Positions 8,580 to 16,860 of a stretch of 64,000 bases of DNA are shown here, one piece after another. The notes under the pieces were generated by a model that saw nothing but the letters and a program-made list of their open reading frames with translations, was not told where the DNA came from and ran no database searches. The stretch lies in assembly GCA_026416715.1 (NCBI GenBank), contig JAOAEQ010000017.1, positions 1 through 64,000 of the forward strand, written 5' to 3'. A program made the translations under genes and the position numbers. Source of the DNA: a bacterium. Lineage in GTDB: Bacteria; UBP4; UBA4092; JAOAEQ01. Each line of letters begins with the position of its first letter. Within the stretch, counting starts at the first letter, position 1.

Positions 8580-9680
8580 TCACCCCGTTAAGAGATGGAT
8601 ATTTCCAATATTAACTCGATTAACCCCGGCATGTAATGCTGCCTGTTTACAATCTTCGGCGAGTTTTTTTGATGTTGGTGGTAGATCAGTCATATAAAAT
8701 TCCGGATGGAACGCAAGCAATGAATATGGTATATCCGGATTTAAACGAGCGATAAACTGAGCTAGTTTACTTACCTCATCAATTTCAACATACCCTGGAA
8801 TTAATAATGTACTTGCTATTACAAGTGGTGGAATTGGTCGTTCTGGAACGCGCTCTGCAGCAAGAGCGAAATTCGATAATGTGCGCTTATTGCTCGTACC
8901 ACATAATCCAATATGAACCGATTCCGTCCACGCTTTCAAATCAAATTTAATACATCCGCCAGATTCTAAACTTAACTCGAGCATCTCTCCTAATAATTCA
9001 GGATTCATTGACCCGTTTGTTTCCCAGCAGATACGGAGAATCCGATTTCGTTTTTTATGTTGTGCTAGTCGAGCAACTAAAATCGCATGGGGTAACTGTG
9101 CGGTTGGATCGCCGCCAAAATAACATATACATGCGGTTCTCCCGTCGACTACATCTGCAAGTTGTTCAGCGGTAACATAATTTTGGTTAAATGTTTGTTC
9201 TCGATAATGCCAGTTCTGGCAAAAAAGACAATCGAATGTACACGCATGGTAGAACACCGCCAAATTTTTATATCCATACTCTGCCCCATTGACATAAGCA
9301 TAGTCGGGATACCCACAACCCGTTCCGCCGGGACATACCCAATCGGCAACACAGTTAGTAGGTAATCGGTCGAAATACCACGATACATTCGCTTGCGTTG
9401 CTGAAACTCCGCTGAGTTGATTCTCACAGTTCAATCGCAATCCGCAATAACTGCGCATACCTATTCCCATCCTGCATTCGTGAACGCATATCCCGCACCG
9501 GATACCATCGGGTTGTTTGGGTGCATATTCCGGCAGACCAAATTCTGCACGTATTTTACAATGGACGTGTTCAACCTGCGCTCTCACGTTATCAAATTGA
9601 TCCCGCAAACAGGCTGAACAAATATTGAGTGGATAAGACACAAATTTTGAGATTACTCCACAGTTGATGCATCGACCCAT
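8580..9680 (-). CDS. Radical SAM enzyme with two extra cysteine clusters (PflA/AmmeMemoRadiSam-like)
   Basis: A 366-residue protein. The radical SAM site C147-x3-C151-x2-C154 (ACTFDCLFCQNW) binds the 4Fe-4S cluster and SAM. An N-terminal zinc-ribbon-like start (CINCG...CSAC) and a second cluster (CGICVHECRMG...SYCG, about residues 60-80) precede it, as in the pyruvate-formate-lyase-activating-enzyme-like group that includes AmmeMemoRadiSam proteins. FGGDPTAQ near 187 corresponds to the GGE motif that contacts SAM, with D replacing E. The substrate is unknown; no Memo or AMMECR1 gene is nearby, so the three-gene AmmeMemoRadiSam set is not complete here. The start codon lies one base after the stop of endonuclease V, so the two genes are co-translated or at least co-transcribed. 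Confidence 0.85.
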   Translation of the reverse strand: MGRCINCGVISKFVSYPLNICSACLRDQFDNVRAQVEHVHCKIRAEFGLPEYAPKQPDGIRCGICVHECRMGIGMRSYCGLRLNCENQLSGVSATQANVSWYFDRLPTNCVADWVCPGGTGCGYPDYAYVNGAEYGYKNLAVFYHACTFDCLFCQNWHYREQTFNQNYVTAEQLADVVDGRTACICYFGGDPTAQLPHAILVARLAQHKKRNRILRICWETNGSMNPELLGEMLELSLESGGCIKFDLKAWTESVHIGLCGTSNKRTLSNFALAAERVPERPIPPLVIASTLLIPGYVEIDEVSKLAQFIARLNPDIPYSLLAFHPEFYMTDLPPTSKKLAEDCKQAALHAGVNRVNIGNIHLLTG

Positions 9681-9681
9681 A

Positions 9682-10374
9682 TCATCGGTTCTTCTCTTTC
9701 TGTTTTATCAAAATATGCGCTAGCCGAATCGGTTCTGGAATCCGATATTTTTGAGTACACGTGAGAACAATTTCAATTGCTTGTTTTAAATCAATTTTAT
9801 GCCCGACAGATACATAAACCGGTCGTACCTGTGTTCTTGTCCTAACGATAGCTCCGATAATTTCATTGGACTCTTTTTCATCAAATAAATATGATATTTC
9901 TCCTCTTTTACTCCCTGGAGTTACCCCATGACCATAGAGTAAACTTTTCGCACAACCGATCGTCGGTTTATTTAACCAGAGTCCAAGATGCGTTGCAATT
10001 CCCATTCTCCGTGGATGAGCGATCCCTTGACCATCAAATAAGAAAACATCCGGCACGGTTTTAAGTTGTCTAACTGCTGACAGAATAACCGGTCCTTCAC
10101 GAAAGGTTAATAAACCGGGAACATAGGGAAATTGAATCCTTTTAGTTGCGGTAACGGATTCAACAATTTTTAACGTAGGATACTGTAAAACCACTACTCC
10201 AGCGGTTGCTTGATTTCGCGAAATAGAGTACCCCACATCAATACCAGCAATTACATCGCATTTGCTCCATGCTATATTTATCGAAATGTATCGAATCTGG
10301 TCTCGCAGTGCGTTCTGAATGGTTATAGCTTCTTGCGGAGTAACTGTCCAAGAATGGAGCGATGGATATTTCAT
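9682..10374 (-). CDS. nfi: Endonuclease V
   Basis: A 230-residue homologue of endonuclease V, which cuts DNA (and in some organisms RNA) one base 3' of a deaminated adenine. The metal-binding residues are visible: D46 in AGIDVGYS, E93 in PGLLTFREGP and D114 in LFDGQGIAHPRR. The wedge motif PYVPG (84-87) that senses the damaged base is intact. Length fits the family. No ribosome site precedes the ATG at 10374. It is followed after a single base by the radical SAM gene and preceded, 55 bases upstream, by the Mth938-like gene, all on the minus strand. Confidence 0.95.
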   Translation of the reverse strand: MKYPSLHSWTVTPQEAITIQNALRDQIRYISINIAWSKCDVIAGIDVGYSISRNQATAGVVVLQYPTLKIVESVTATKRIQFPYVPGLLTFREGPVILSAVRQLKTVPDVFLFDGQGIAHPRRMGIATHLGLWLNKPTIGCAKSLLYGHGVTPGSKRGEISYLFDEKESNEIIGAIVRTRTQVRPVYVSVGHKIDLKQAIEIVLTCTQKYRIPEPIRLAHILIKQKEKNR

Positions 10375-10429
10375 TTAATCAACGGGTTTGGGATTTCGGT
10401 TATTTTGTTTGATGATAGTCTTATCCTAT

Positions 10430-10774
10430 TCAACACGTTAGATGCATCATAGCAATAACCTGCGTTTTACATTCTGCAAGCTGGTTATATTCTTTACATA
10501 CGACTCCTGTTTTTCCAGCGAGTAATCGAATATGCCGTTCCTGCAGATATTTTTCAGTTTCCGGTAGGATGCGCATAAACCCGAAATATCCTGTTCCGAT
10601 AATAAGAATTTCAGGATTACGAGTTAAGACTTCTCCTACATCAACTATCCCGAGTTCATGGCCTATCTTTCTCCACCAATTACTGTCTACATAATCCGGA
10701 TAGATGATTACATCAGATCGAAACTCTTGCCCATTAATGACGATTTTACCAAAATCATACGAGTCGATATGCAT
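10430..10774 (-). CDS. Mth938/NDUFAF3-like small protein
   Basis: A 114-residue protein matching the Mth938 (DUF498/NDUFAF3) fold: a short N-terminal beta stretch (IVINGQEFRSDVIIYPD), then EILIIGTGYFGFMRILPET at about 54-72, which is the family's characteristic G-T-G motif, and a C-terminal half with RIRLLAGKTG-like sequence. Members act in assembly of respiratory complex I in mitochondria; in prokaryotes the function is unknown. It stands between the Clp1-like kinase and endonuclease V in a same-strand run. Confidence 0.85.
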   Translation of the reverse strand: MHIDSYDFGKIVINGQEFRSDVIIYPDYVDSNWWRKIGHELGIVDVGEVLTRNPEILIIGTGYFGFMRILPETEKYLQERHIRLLAGKTGVVCKEYNQLAECKTQVIAMMHLTC

Positions 10775-10837
10775 AGTTTTCCTTTGGTTTTTATTTGGAT
10801 AGCTCCATTTGGTTTCCCGCCCTACGCTAGGGTTAGA

Positions 10838-11983
10838 TTATTCGGAATCAGCGGTTCTACTCCATAGTTTTACATTATGGCTATTGGCATTATTTCGTCC
10901 CAGTTCTTTCCCCGAGTGGTCAATACGGATGAAACCAAATTCGAGCAAGTGAACAGATGTAATATCGACTAAAGGTGTAAATATTTTTATTTCTTTTGAC
11001 GGAAAATTGATATCGTCAATCAACCCGATACCAAGAGTCTCATTCTGTTCAGAGTTGAGTCCGATCATTAAATTCTGAAGTTGTCCGAATTCAGTAATGT
11101 GAAATTTCTTTATCCCAAAATGTGAACTGAGTTTATAAAATTCATCTCGGGTATATCCTCCGTCAATAACTAAACCAATACTATCACCGAATTTTTCACC
11201 ATAAAGTACCGTGGTCTCCAGTGTAGTTTCTATAAAGGCAACTTCATTTTGATGCAGCTTTCTCCCAAGATTAAACCACATGTTATGAAATCCAACTTGA
11301 CTTAACGGTATTTCAAGTAATTGTGCTGAACTAAAATATGCAGCAAATTTCTTTTCGCGATACATGCGTCGCATCTCTTGGGTTCGTGGGACAACTTTTT
11401 CAGAAACGAATAACCGGTATATCTTATTCCAACCGAGTTTCTCCTGCGGGGACAGTAGATGCTCGATTTCTTTATTCCGCTGAAATGCAACTAGATATTT
11501 CGGACGCAATAGTTCAATTTTACGAAATTTTAACTCTTGCGCTATATCGCCATAAACTAAGCCGGTAGTGTCAATCACAACCAGATTCGCGTTGTATACC
11601 ACTGCTTTTTCAACCAGTTTCTTTATTCCAACAAGCGTGGTCAACAGATGACCAACTGGCGTAGTATCTCCGATAAAGTGTAATACCACTTTTGATGTTT
11701 TGCTAAGTTCTTGCACGTCGAGAGTTAAATGATCTTTCGGAAAATCGGTTGGATGAGTAAAACATCTCATTCCAATCGTACCTGGTAAGCCCAATGTTGA
11801 CTGACCCATATCAGCATCAATTAACGCAACGGTTAATTTTTGTTCAAGTGCTTGCTGAATTAGATATTGCGCAAACGTACTTTTCCCCGTATCAATTGCA
11901 CCTAACAGCATGATTAGACCCGGTTGTTTGAACATTTCCGTTATCACTGATTTCCATTCAGGAGATGGGATTATCATAATCAA
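10838..11983 (-). CDS. Clp1/Grc3-like polynucleotide 5'-kinase-type P-loop protein
   Basis: A 381-residue protein with Walker A GAIDTGKST (28-36) and a following DADMGQSTLGLPG motif near 56-68. This pairing is typical of the Clp1/Grc3/NOL9 polynucleotide 5'-hydroxyl kinases known mainly from eukaryotes and archaea, where D in GxxDxGKS replaces the usual P-loop residue. LVVIDTTGLVYG near 133 is the Walker-B-like region. The C-terminal 130 residues are beta-rich. RNA or DNA 5'-phosphorylation is the family activity; the substrate here is inferred only. The start could be 11983 or the second ATG at 11977. Confidence 0.8.
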   Translation of the reverse strand: MIMIIPSPEWKSVITEMFKQPGLIMLLGAIDTGKSTFAQYLIQQALEQKLTVALIDADMGQSTLGLPGTIGMRCFTHPTDFPKDHLTLDVQELSKTSKVVLHFIGDTTPVGHLLTTLVGIKKLVEKAVVYNANLVVIDTTGLVYGDIAQELKFRKIELLRPKYLVAFQRNKEIEHLLSPQEKLGWNKIYRLFVSEKVVPRTQEMRRMYREKKFAAYFSSAQLLEIPLSQVGFHNMWFNLGRKLHQNEVAFIETTLETTVLYGEKFGDSIGLVIDGGYTRDEFYKLSSHFGIKKFHITEFGQLQNLMIGLNSEQNETLGIGLIDDINFPSKEIKIFTPLVDITSVHLLEFGFIRIDHSGKELGRNNANSHNVKLWSRTADSE

Positions 11984-12050
11984 AACGTCTCGTCAAGATT
12001 ACAGAGAATACGCTCTAGCTAGTCTATTAATTCTGCAAATTAACTCATGG

Positions 12051-12635
12051 TTAATGACATTGAATCTTCTGAATAAACTGAATTATTTCTTCACAATTAA
12101 ACTTATCCACTTCGGCAGAGCTGGTAATATAATAGCTCTTTTTTGTTATCGGACAATATACACAAGCAACTAGTCCGGTTTTAACCGGAGCAACATGGCG
12201 GTCTTCAACCAGAACATACGGAACGATATGGGTTGTAACGAGTGTATTTCCATGTTTAAGAATCAGCGGGTTTTTAAGTCGGGTAAATGTCGTACGGAAT
12301 GCAACAATTTTCCCCGGATGATTGAATCGAGCGATAAACCCTTGCGGGAGTCGGTCTTTTCTAGGCCAGAGCCGACGCTGAATTGAAATCCGTTGACCGG
12401 TACTAGAGTTATCGAGAACGATACTTTGCGCTAATGGTAAATTGGTAACTAAGGAAATCCGATAATTCTTAGGTACTTCAAATCGAATAATTTTCCGGCT
12501 ATCGGCTAACTTAACCTCATCTGAACTAAAATATCCGTACCGGATTGACCAAAGGAGATATATCAGAAGGAATATTACAATAACAATGAACAGTTTTCCA
12601 AAGAAAACCACATGTTTTCGTATTTGGTCAGTCAT
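12051..12635 (-). CDS. Membrane-anchored protein of unknown function
   Basis: 194 residues. One N-terminal membrane segment (LFIVIVIFLLIYLLW, about residues 14-30), then a beta-rich outside domain of about 160 residues without recognisable motifs. Two cysteines in the sequence ACVYCP near 156 and a C-terminal CEE are visible. It is first in the minus-strand run leading to the Clp1-like kinase (67-base gap), so it may be its membrane partner; this is inference from position alone. I know no family for it. Confidence 0.6.
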   Translation of the reverse strand: MTDQIRKHVVFFGKLFIVIVIFLLIYLLWSIRYGYFSSDEVKLADSRKIIRFEVPKNYRISLVTNLPLAQSIVLDNSSTGQRISIQRRLWPRKDRLPQGFIARFNHPGKIVAFRTTFTRLKNPLILKHGNTLVTTHIVPYVLVEDRHVAPVKTGLVACVYCPITKKSYYITSSAEVDKFNCEEIIQFIQKIQCH

Positions 12636-12797
12636 ATTTTAAGGTTCAATTTTATATTAGGAAAGAGTATCGTGTCATCGAAAACGGATAATCCCTCTTC
12701 CTTCCGAACGGTTACTCTCATTTACCGGTTATACATCATACCAAAAAAGATTTTGAAACTACAACCAGAATTCGCTCTCCTATGCTATAATAAATTT

Positions 12798-13481
12798 ATG
12801 TGTGGTAGGTTTATTCTCTTAGAGCCAGAACGTATCATCCAGCGATATGCAATTCAAGAAAAACCAGCATTTTCGGTAACCGCACGATATAACATCGCTC
12901 CTGGGCAACTCGTTCCAATTGTGATTCGAGAAAATCCGATTCGGTTAGAATTAATGAAATGGGGATTAATCCCATTCTGGGCGAAAGACCCTGCTATCGG
13001 TTACCAGATGATAAACGCTCGAGCTGAAACGATTGCGGAAAAACCGTCTTTTAAATCGGCGTTGCAATCGAAACGATGTCTAGTACCAGCATCTGGGTTT
13101 TATGAGTGGAAAGAAATCAACGGACAAAAAATGCCGTATTTAATTAAATTGAAAGAGGTTTCCTTATTTTCTTTTGCTGGGTTATACGACATTTGGTTGG
13201 ATGAATCGAAACAGGAAATTAAAACATTCACCATTATTACTACCGCAGCAAACGCATTCATTGCATCTATCCATAATCGAATGCCGGTGATTCTCCGACC
13301 ATCTGATGAAGAAGTCTGGATAGATGTTGCGCATAAAGATACTTCTCGTTTACTGTCTCTGCTAAAACCTTATCCTGATGAAGCGATGGAAATGTATCCC
13401 GTTTCAACCGCAGTTAATAATCCAAAAAATGATTCACCGGAATTAATCCAACCAATCTCCTCGCACATAATGGATAGCTAA
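12798..13481 (+). CDS. yedK: SRAP-domain protein (YedK/HMCES type)
   Basis: The family always starts Met-Cys because Cys2 is the catalytic nucleophile that crosslinks to abasic sites in single-stranded DNA; this fixes the start at the ATG of 12798 (MCGRF), 227 residues, although the frame is open further upstream. Other active-site motifs are in place: NARAET (about 73-78), SGFYEW with its glutamate (about 99-104) and HNRMP (about 157-161). The protein protects abasic sites in ssDNA. A TATAAT box (12786-12791) lies only six bases before the ATG, so translation may be leaderless. Endonuclease V lies 2.4 kb away in a divergent unit. Confidence 0.95.
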   Translation: MCGRFILLEPERIIQRYAIQEKPAFSVTARYNIAPGQLVPIVIRENPIRLELMKWGLIPFWAKDPAIGYQMINARAETIAEKPSFKSALQSKRCLVPASGFYEWKEINGQKMPYLIKLKEVSLFSFAGLYDIWLDESKQEIKTFTIITTAANAFIASIHNRMPVILRPSDEEVWIDVAHKDTSRLLSLLKPYPDEAMEMYPVSTAVNNPKNDSPELIQPISSHIMDS

Positions 13482-13533
13482 ATAATTTCACTATAGTCTG
13501 AATTGTACCTCGTTGTTGCATCTACAATATCAC

Positions 13534-13563
13534 TTGACAGTTTATTGTGGTATTATTTATCTT
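13534..13563 (+). promoter_or_regulatory. Possible sigma70-type promoter for the DUF362 gene
   Basis: TTGACA (13534-13539), 18 bases, TATCTT (13558-13563). The -35 box is perfect and the -10 weak. The position, about 35 bases before the ATG at 13600, suits the DUF362 gene. Confidence 0.4.
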
Positions 13564-13599
13564 TATATGATGTTTTATCGATAGAAAGGACGAAACGAT

Positions 13600-14772
13600 A
13601 TGGCTAACAAAGTATATTTTGGTTCCGCTAAACAGTATCAATTAAAAGCAGAAGAAACTTTACCAGCTAAATTAGATTTAATTCTCGATAAACTCGCGAT
13701 TCGCGACCGAGTAAAGAACGAAATCGTTGCCATCAAAATGCATCTGGGTGGTAATGTCGGCTATTCGACCATACATCCGGTTTTTGTCAGAAAGGTGGTT
13801 AAAGCGGTGAAAGATGGTGGCGGAAAACCATTTGTAACCGATACGACTCGGTCAGCAATTTCTGCAGCCGAACGCGGATATTCTACCGAAACTCTCGGAT
13901 GTCCGGTGTATCCAATCTCTGGTTTACAGGAAAAATATTTCTATACTTTCCAAAAAGTATATCGAAACATTCAAGAATGGAAAATGGGCGGATTTATTCA
14001 CGATGCCACGTTTCTTATAGATTTCGCGCATGTTAAAGGGCATCCTTCATGCAGTTATGGCGGCGCCATTAAAAACTTGGCTCTTGGAGGATTTATCGGT
14101 GAAACACGGGCGAACATACATGATGTCGTTCATTTCGAACCCTACTGGTTTCCAGAACAATGTTCGGATAGAAAAACGATGCAGAAAATAATTGACTCGT
14201 GCCCGATGCAAGCACTGGTTTTTGATAAGAAAGACTCGCATAAATTGCATTTGCATTTTGAACCGTGCAATCAATGTTTTGAATGTTTGAAAGTCGCACC
14301 GGATGGCGCATTGAAACTATCGCCGGAGTTATTTGCTTCGTTTCAGGTAGCGTGTGCTATTGCAGCGGGATTAGTTTTATCAACGTTCAGACCGGAAAAA
14401 CGGGTTTTCATTAATCTCATCAATAACGTTACGCCGGTTTGTGATTGTTTTGGATTCACTGGAATGCCAATTTTACCGGATATTGGTATTCTCGGTTCAG
14501 ATGATATCGTAGCAATTGAACAAGCATCGTTAGATTTATTAAAACCACATAAAATTTTAGCAGAAAATCTACCAGGTGAAATGCGATATCAACCGAGGGT
14601 TAAAGGTCACCCGTTACAGAAAATTCATGGGGTATATAAAGACCCGTATATTGTGGTGCAAGAATTAGAAAAACTGGGGTTTGGAAGTCGAAAATATGAA
14701 TTGGTTGATGTGTATCCGGTGAAACGACCGAAAGAATTCAAATCTGCGTATATTCCCGCAGATGAGAGATAG
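13600..14772 (+). CDS. DUF362 domain protein with a ferredoxin-like cysteine segment
   Basis: 390 residues. The N-terminal part with EIVAIKMHLGGNVGYSTIHP and KPFVTDTTRSA (about 40-88) is the DUF362 fold, which often occurs with iron-sulfur segments. Near residues 220-240 the sequence CNQCFECLKVAPDGALKL resembles half of a 4Fe-4S ferredoxin site. An upstream partner C (SCPMQAL, near 201) could complete it. No enzymatic activity is established for this family. Ribosome site AAAGGA, nine bases before the ATG. It ends against a hairpin shared with the convergent membrane-protein gene. Confidence 0.85.
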   Translation: MANKVYFGSAKQYQLKAEETLPAKLDLILDKLAIRDRVKNEIVAIKMHLGGNVGYSTIHPVFVRKVVKAVKDGGGKPFVTDTTRSAISAAERGYSTETLGCPVYPISGLQEKYFYTFQKVYRNIQEWKMGGFIHDATFLIDFAHVKGHPSCSYGGAIKNLALGGFIGETRANIHDVVHFEPYWFPEQCSDRKTMQKIIDSCPMQALVFDKKDSHKLHLHFEPCNQCFECLKVAPDGALKLSPELFASFQVACAIAAGLVLSTFRPEKRVFINLINNVTPVCDCFGFTGMPILPDIGILGSDDIVAIEQASLDLLKPHKILAENLPGEMRYQPRVKGHPLQKIHGVYKDPYIVVQELEKLGFGSRKYELVDVYPVKRPKEFKSAYIPADER

Positions 14773-14795
14773 GAAAACCAACAAAAAAAATCAAA

Positions 14796-14839
14796 AACGG
14801 AAGAACTCACGATACTACCTGGTTTTTTGTTCTTCCGTT
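14796..14839. terminator. Bidirectional hairpin between convergent genes; arms repeated elsewhere
   Basis: AACGGAAGAAC (14796-14806) pairs with GTTCTTCCGTT (14829-14839) around a 22-base T-containing loop. It lies between the DUF362 gene and the convergent membrane-protein gene. The same CGGAAGAAC/GTTCTTCCG arms recur at 31847-31905. Confidence 0.55.
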
Positions 14840-14867
14840 CTCACGATTCTTGGTATTACCCGATAAT

Positions 14868-15950
14868 CTAGCCTAATTCTTGTTGCGCTTTCAATTCTGC
14901 AATTCGTTTCTTTTCCGCTCTCGCTAAGAAGCCGACAGCGATAAAAATGAAAATTAACGATATCCAGTCTTCTTTTTTAGGATATTTACCGCCGAAAATA
15001 ACTGCAAATAACAACGTCGCGGTTGTCCCCGCAACCAATGAGGTTAGCCGATTTGATAGTCCAGCAAAAGTTGCGGTTCGTCCTTTAAACATAAACAAAA
15101 ATACTGAAAAGAACGCTAGAATTCCATAGGGTAAACCGGAAGCGATTTCCCAAGGCCAATATTTTGTTGGATTGCTAAGTGCTTGCTGATAGAGAACAAC
15201 TGCTTTCGCATCGGAACGTACCAGATAGAATAAAATTAATCCTACAATGAACATCGTAGATGAAGCAGCAATTTGTTCAATGGCAAAAAATCCTTTATTA
15301 TCTTGCGGGACACCTTTCCCGCGAGTATTCCGAAAGTAATTCATAATATAGAGACGGATGAAATATGCCGTTAAATAGCTGCCTAAAATTGCCATCGCTG
15401 CCGGCGAATGTAAAAAATCAAATCCACCAGCTTTTTTACCAAAAATAATATGGACACTTACCGCAATTATCGCAAAAATCACCGCTACTTCTTCCTCCCA
15501 ATAAACCTTCTTATGGAGGATACCCTGTTTAATTTGAATCGCATCAATAATTCGACTGATCACAATTATGCTTCCGCGCATAATTACCATCGCAACCATA
15601 ACCGAAATCGGCAACAGATACATCAAGGTAGTCGTGGGAATAACCACTGCGGTGCAGATTCCGGAAGGTATGATGTAATAAATCTCTACTGGAATTTTCC
15701 ATTTCCCGAATGGAACTAACTGATTCGATTTGAGCCGATACCAGCGGTAGAGAAATACTATCGCTAAACAAATTAAACTACCACCTATCGTGTTATATAC
15801 CAAGTATTCCATTTCGCCGACCCCAAGCAATCCTTTATCTGCTGGTCCGGTGAAATATTTTACGGCGACTCCCGTTATAACATACAAAAAGAAATACCAC
15901 GCACAAAATGTTATTAGTTGCCGAGTACTACCTTCTTGCACTTTACCCAT
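14868..15950 (-). CDS. Multipass inner-membrane protein, EamA-like in layout
   Basis: 360 residues with about nine or ten hydrophobic segments from residue 12 to 345, short loops and a charged C-terminus (RAEKKRIAELKAQQELG). The even spacing and length recall drug/metabolite (DMT/EamA) exporters, but I see no decisive family motif and the assignment is tentative. It lies 25 bases after the P-loop kinase gene on the same strand, so the two may form an operon. Confidence 0.6.
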   Translation of the reverse strand: MGKVQEGSTRQLITFCAWYFFLYVITGVAVKYFTGPADKGLLGVGEMEYLVYNTIGGSLICLAIVFLYRWYRLKSNQLVPFGKWKIPVEIYYIIPSGICTAVVIPTTTLMYLLPISVMVAMVIMRGSIIVISRIIDAIQIKQGILHKKVYWEEEVAVIFAIIAVSVHIIFGKKAGGFDFLHSPAAMAILGSYLTAYFIRLYIMNYFRNTRGKGVPQDNKGFFAIEQIAASSTMFIVGLILFYLVRSDAKAVVLYQQALSNPTKYWPWEIASGLPYGILAFFSVFLFMFKGRTATFAGLSNRLTSLVAGTTATLLFAVIFGGKYPKKEDWISLIFIFIAVGFLARAEKKRIAELKAQQELG

Positions 15951-15975
15951 ACATTTAATCCTCTTTTGAAAAAAG

Positions 15976-16689
15976 TTATTTTTTCATTAGGTTCCACAAC
16001 CGACCGAAAACATCTTCTAACGCCGGTCCAAGTTTTGCAGGGTCATCGGTTTTTTCCGGTTCGTTATCGAAAACGACATACGGAACTTTATATCCTTTAA
16101 TTTCGATGAAACCTTCATTACCAGGTGCAATCTTATCCCAATCGTTAATTTTATAGTAATATTCCATCTTATCATCTGGTAACGAATGGTATAAAACGCT
16201 ATCCTCTAGTCCTTTCCGGGCACGGCGCCGATTCTTGCGGCAGGATTCTTCATAAGATACTTTAATATAACAAATTCCCGCATGTTGTAAGATCGCTTCG
16301 GATAAATAGGAAAATGCTTCTGCAAATGCGTTTTCACCGCCGCGCGCGAATTCAATGATGGCGGTATTCTCTTCGAGGAAATTCGGATTATCGCGCAGTT
16401 TTTTAGCAAACGCATTGTTGATTTTTTCAATACAAACGTTCCATAAAAATTCATCTTTAAAATAATAATCCGACCGCGTATGTAATCGTTCTTTACCATA
16501 TTTTTCGAGAATATCATCTTCTTCAAACCAATCCCAGATATAAGGAAAATCATCGATTTCAACAAATGCCCCGATATGAAACCGTTGTTTGCGTTCTTCG
16601 ATCGGTGTCTTTTTCAGATAATCAATCACTTCACTTTTGCCAGCCGCTGGACGACCGATTAAGATTATGACTGGAAACGTATTTGCCAT
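15976..16689 (-). CDS. P-loop kinase-like protein of unknown substrate
   Basis: The start at 16689 (MANTF) has GGAGGAAAT directly before the ATG and is preferred over an ATG at 16740. The resulting 237-residue protein has a Walker A GRPAAGKSE near residues 11-19, a DDFPYIWDWF segment and a lid-like basic stretch (CRKNRRRARKG near 157). This looks like the nucleoside/nucleotide kinase superfamily. A glutamate/arginine-rich region IIEFARGGENAF is conserved-looking. The substrate cannot be read. It has a strong promoter upstream (16739-16768). Confidence 0.7.
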   Translation of the reverse strand: MANTFPVIILIGRPAAGKSEVIDYLKKTPIEERKQRFHIGAFVEIDDFPYIWDWFEEDDILEKYGKERLHTRSDYYFKDEFLWNVCIEKINNAFAKKLRDNPNFLEENTAIIEFARGGENAFAEAFSYLSEAILQHAGICYIKVSYEESCRKNRRRARKGLEDSVLYHSLPDDKMEYYYKINDWDKIAPGNEGFIEIKGYKVPYVVFDNEPEKTDDPAKLGPALEDVFGRLWNLMKK

Positions 16690-16738
16690 ATTTCCTCCTC
16701 CGTTAACCGCAGAAGATCGTATATAATTTAATGGTAGC

Positions 16739-16768
16739 ATTATAGCGAACTTTGAAAAGTAGTGTCAA
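16739..16768 (-). promoter_or_regulatory. Strong sigma70-type promoter for the P-loop kinase gene
   Basis: On the minus strand TTGACA (16768-16763), 18 bases, TATAAT (16744-16739): both boxes perfect. The start codon is about 50 bases downstream, with its own ribosome site. Confidence 0.75.
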
Positions 16769-16860
16769 TGATTTTCCGCTTGCTGAATCTATAAAATTCC
16801 AGTAGAATAATGTTGCAATTAGATACAATTAATGCTGTATAAAATGAAAGGTGGGATTTT

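Noticed and set aside
9149-9427. A 92-codon minus-strand frame inside the radical SAM gene
   Set aside because: Shadow frame within a gene that shows conserved cysteine motifs in another frame.
8580-9680. Complete AmmeMemoRadiSam system
   Set aside because: Only the radical SAM member is present; neither Memo nor AMMECR1 is in the neighbourhood.
12612-12797. N-terminal extension of the SRAP gene (62 codons)
   Set aside because: The family needs Met-Cys at the start, and a -10 box lies just before that ATG.
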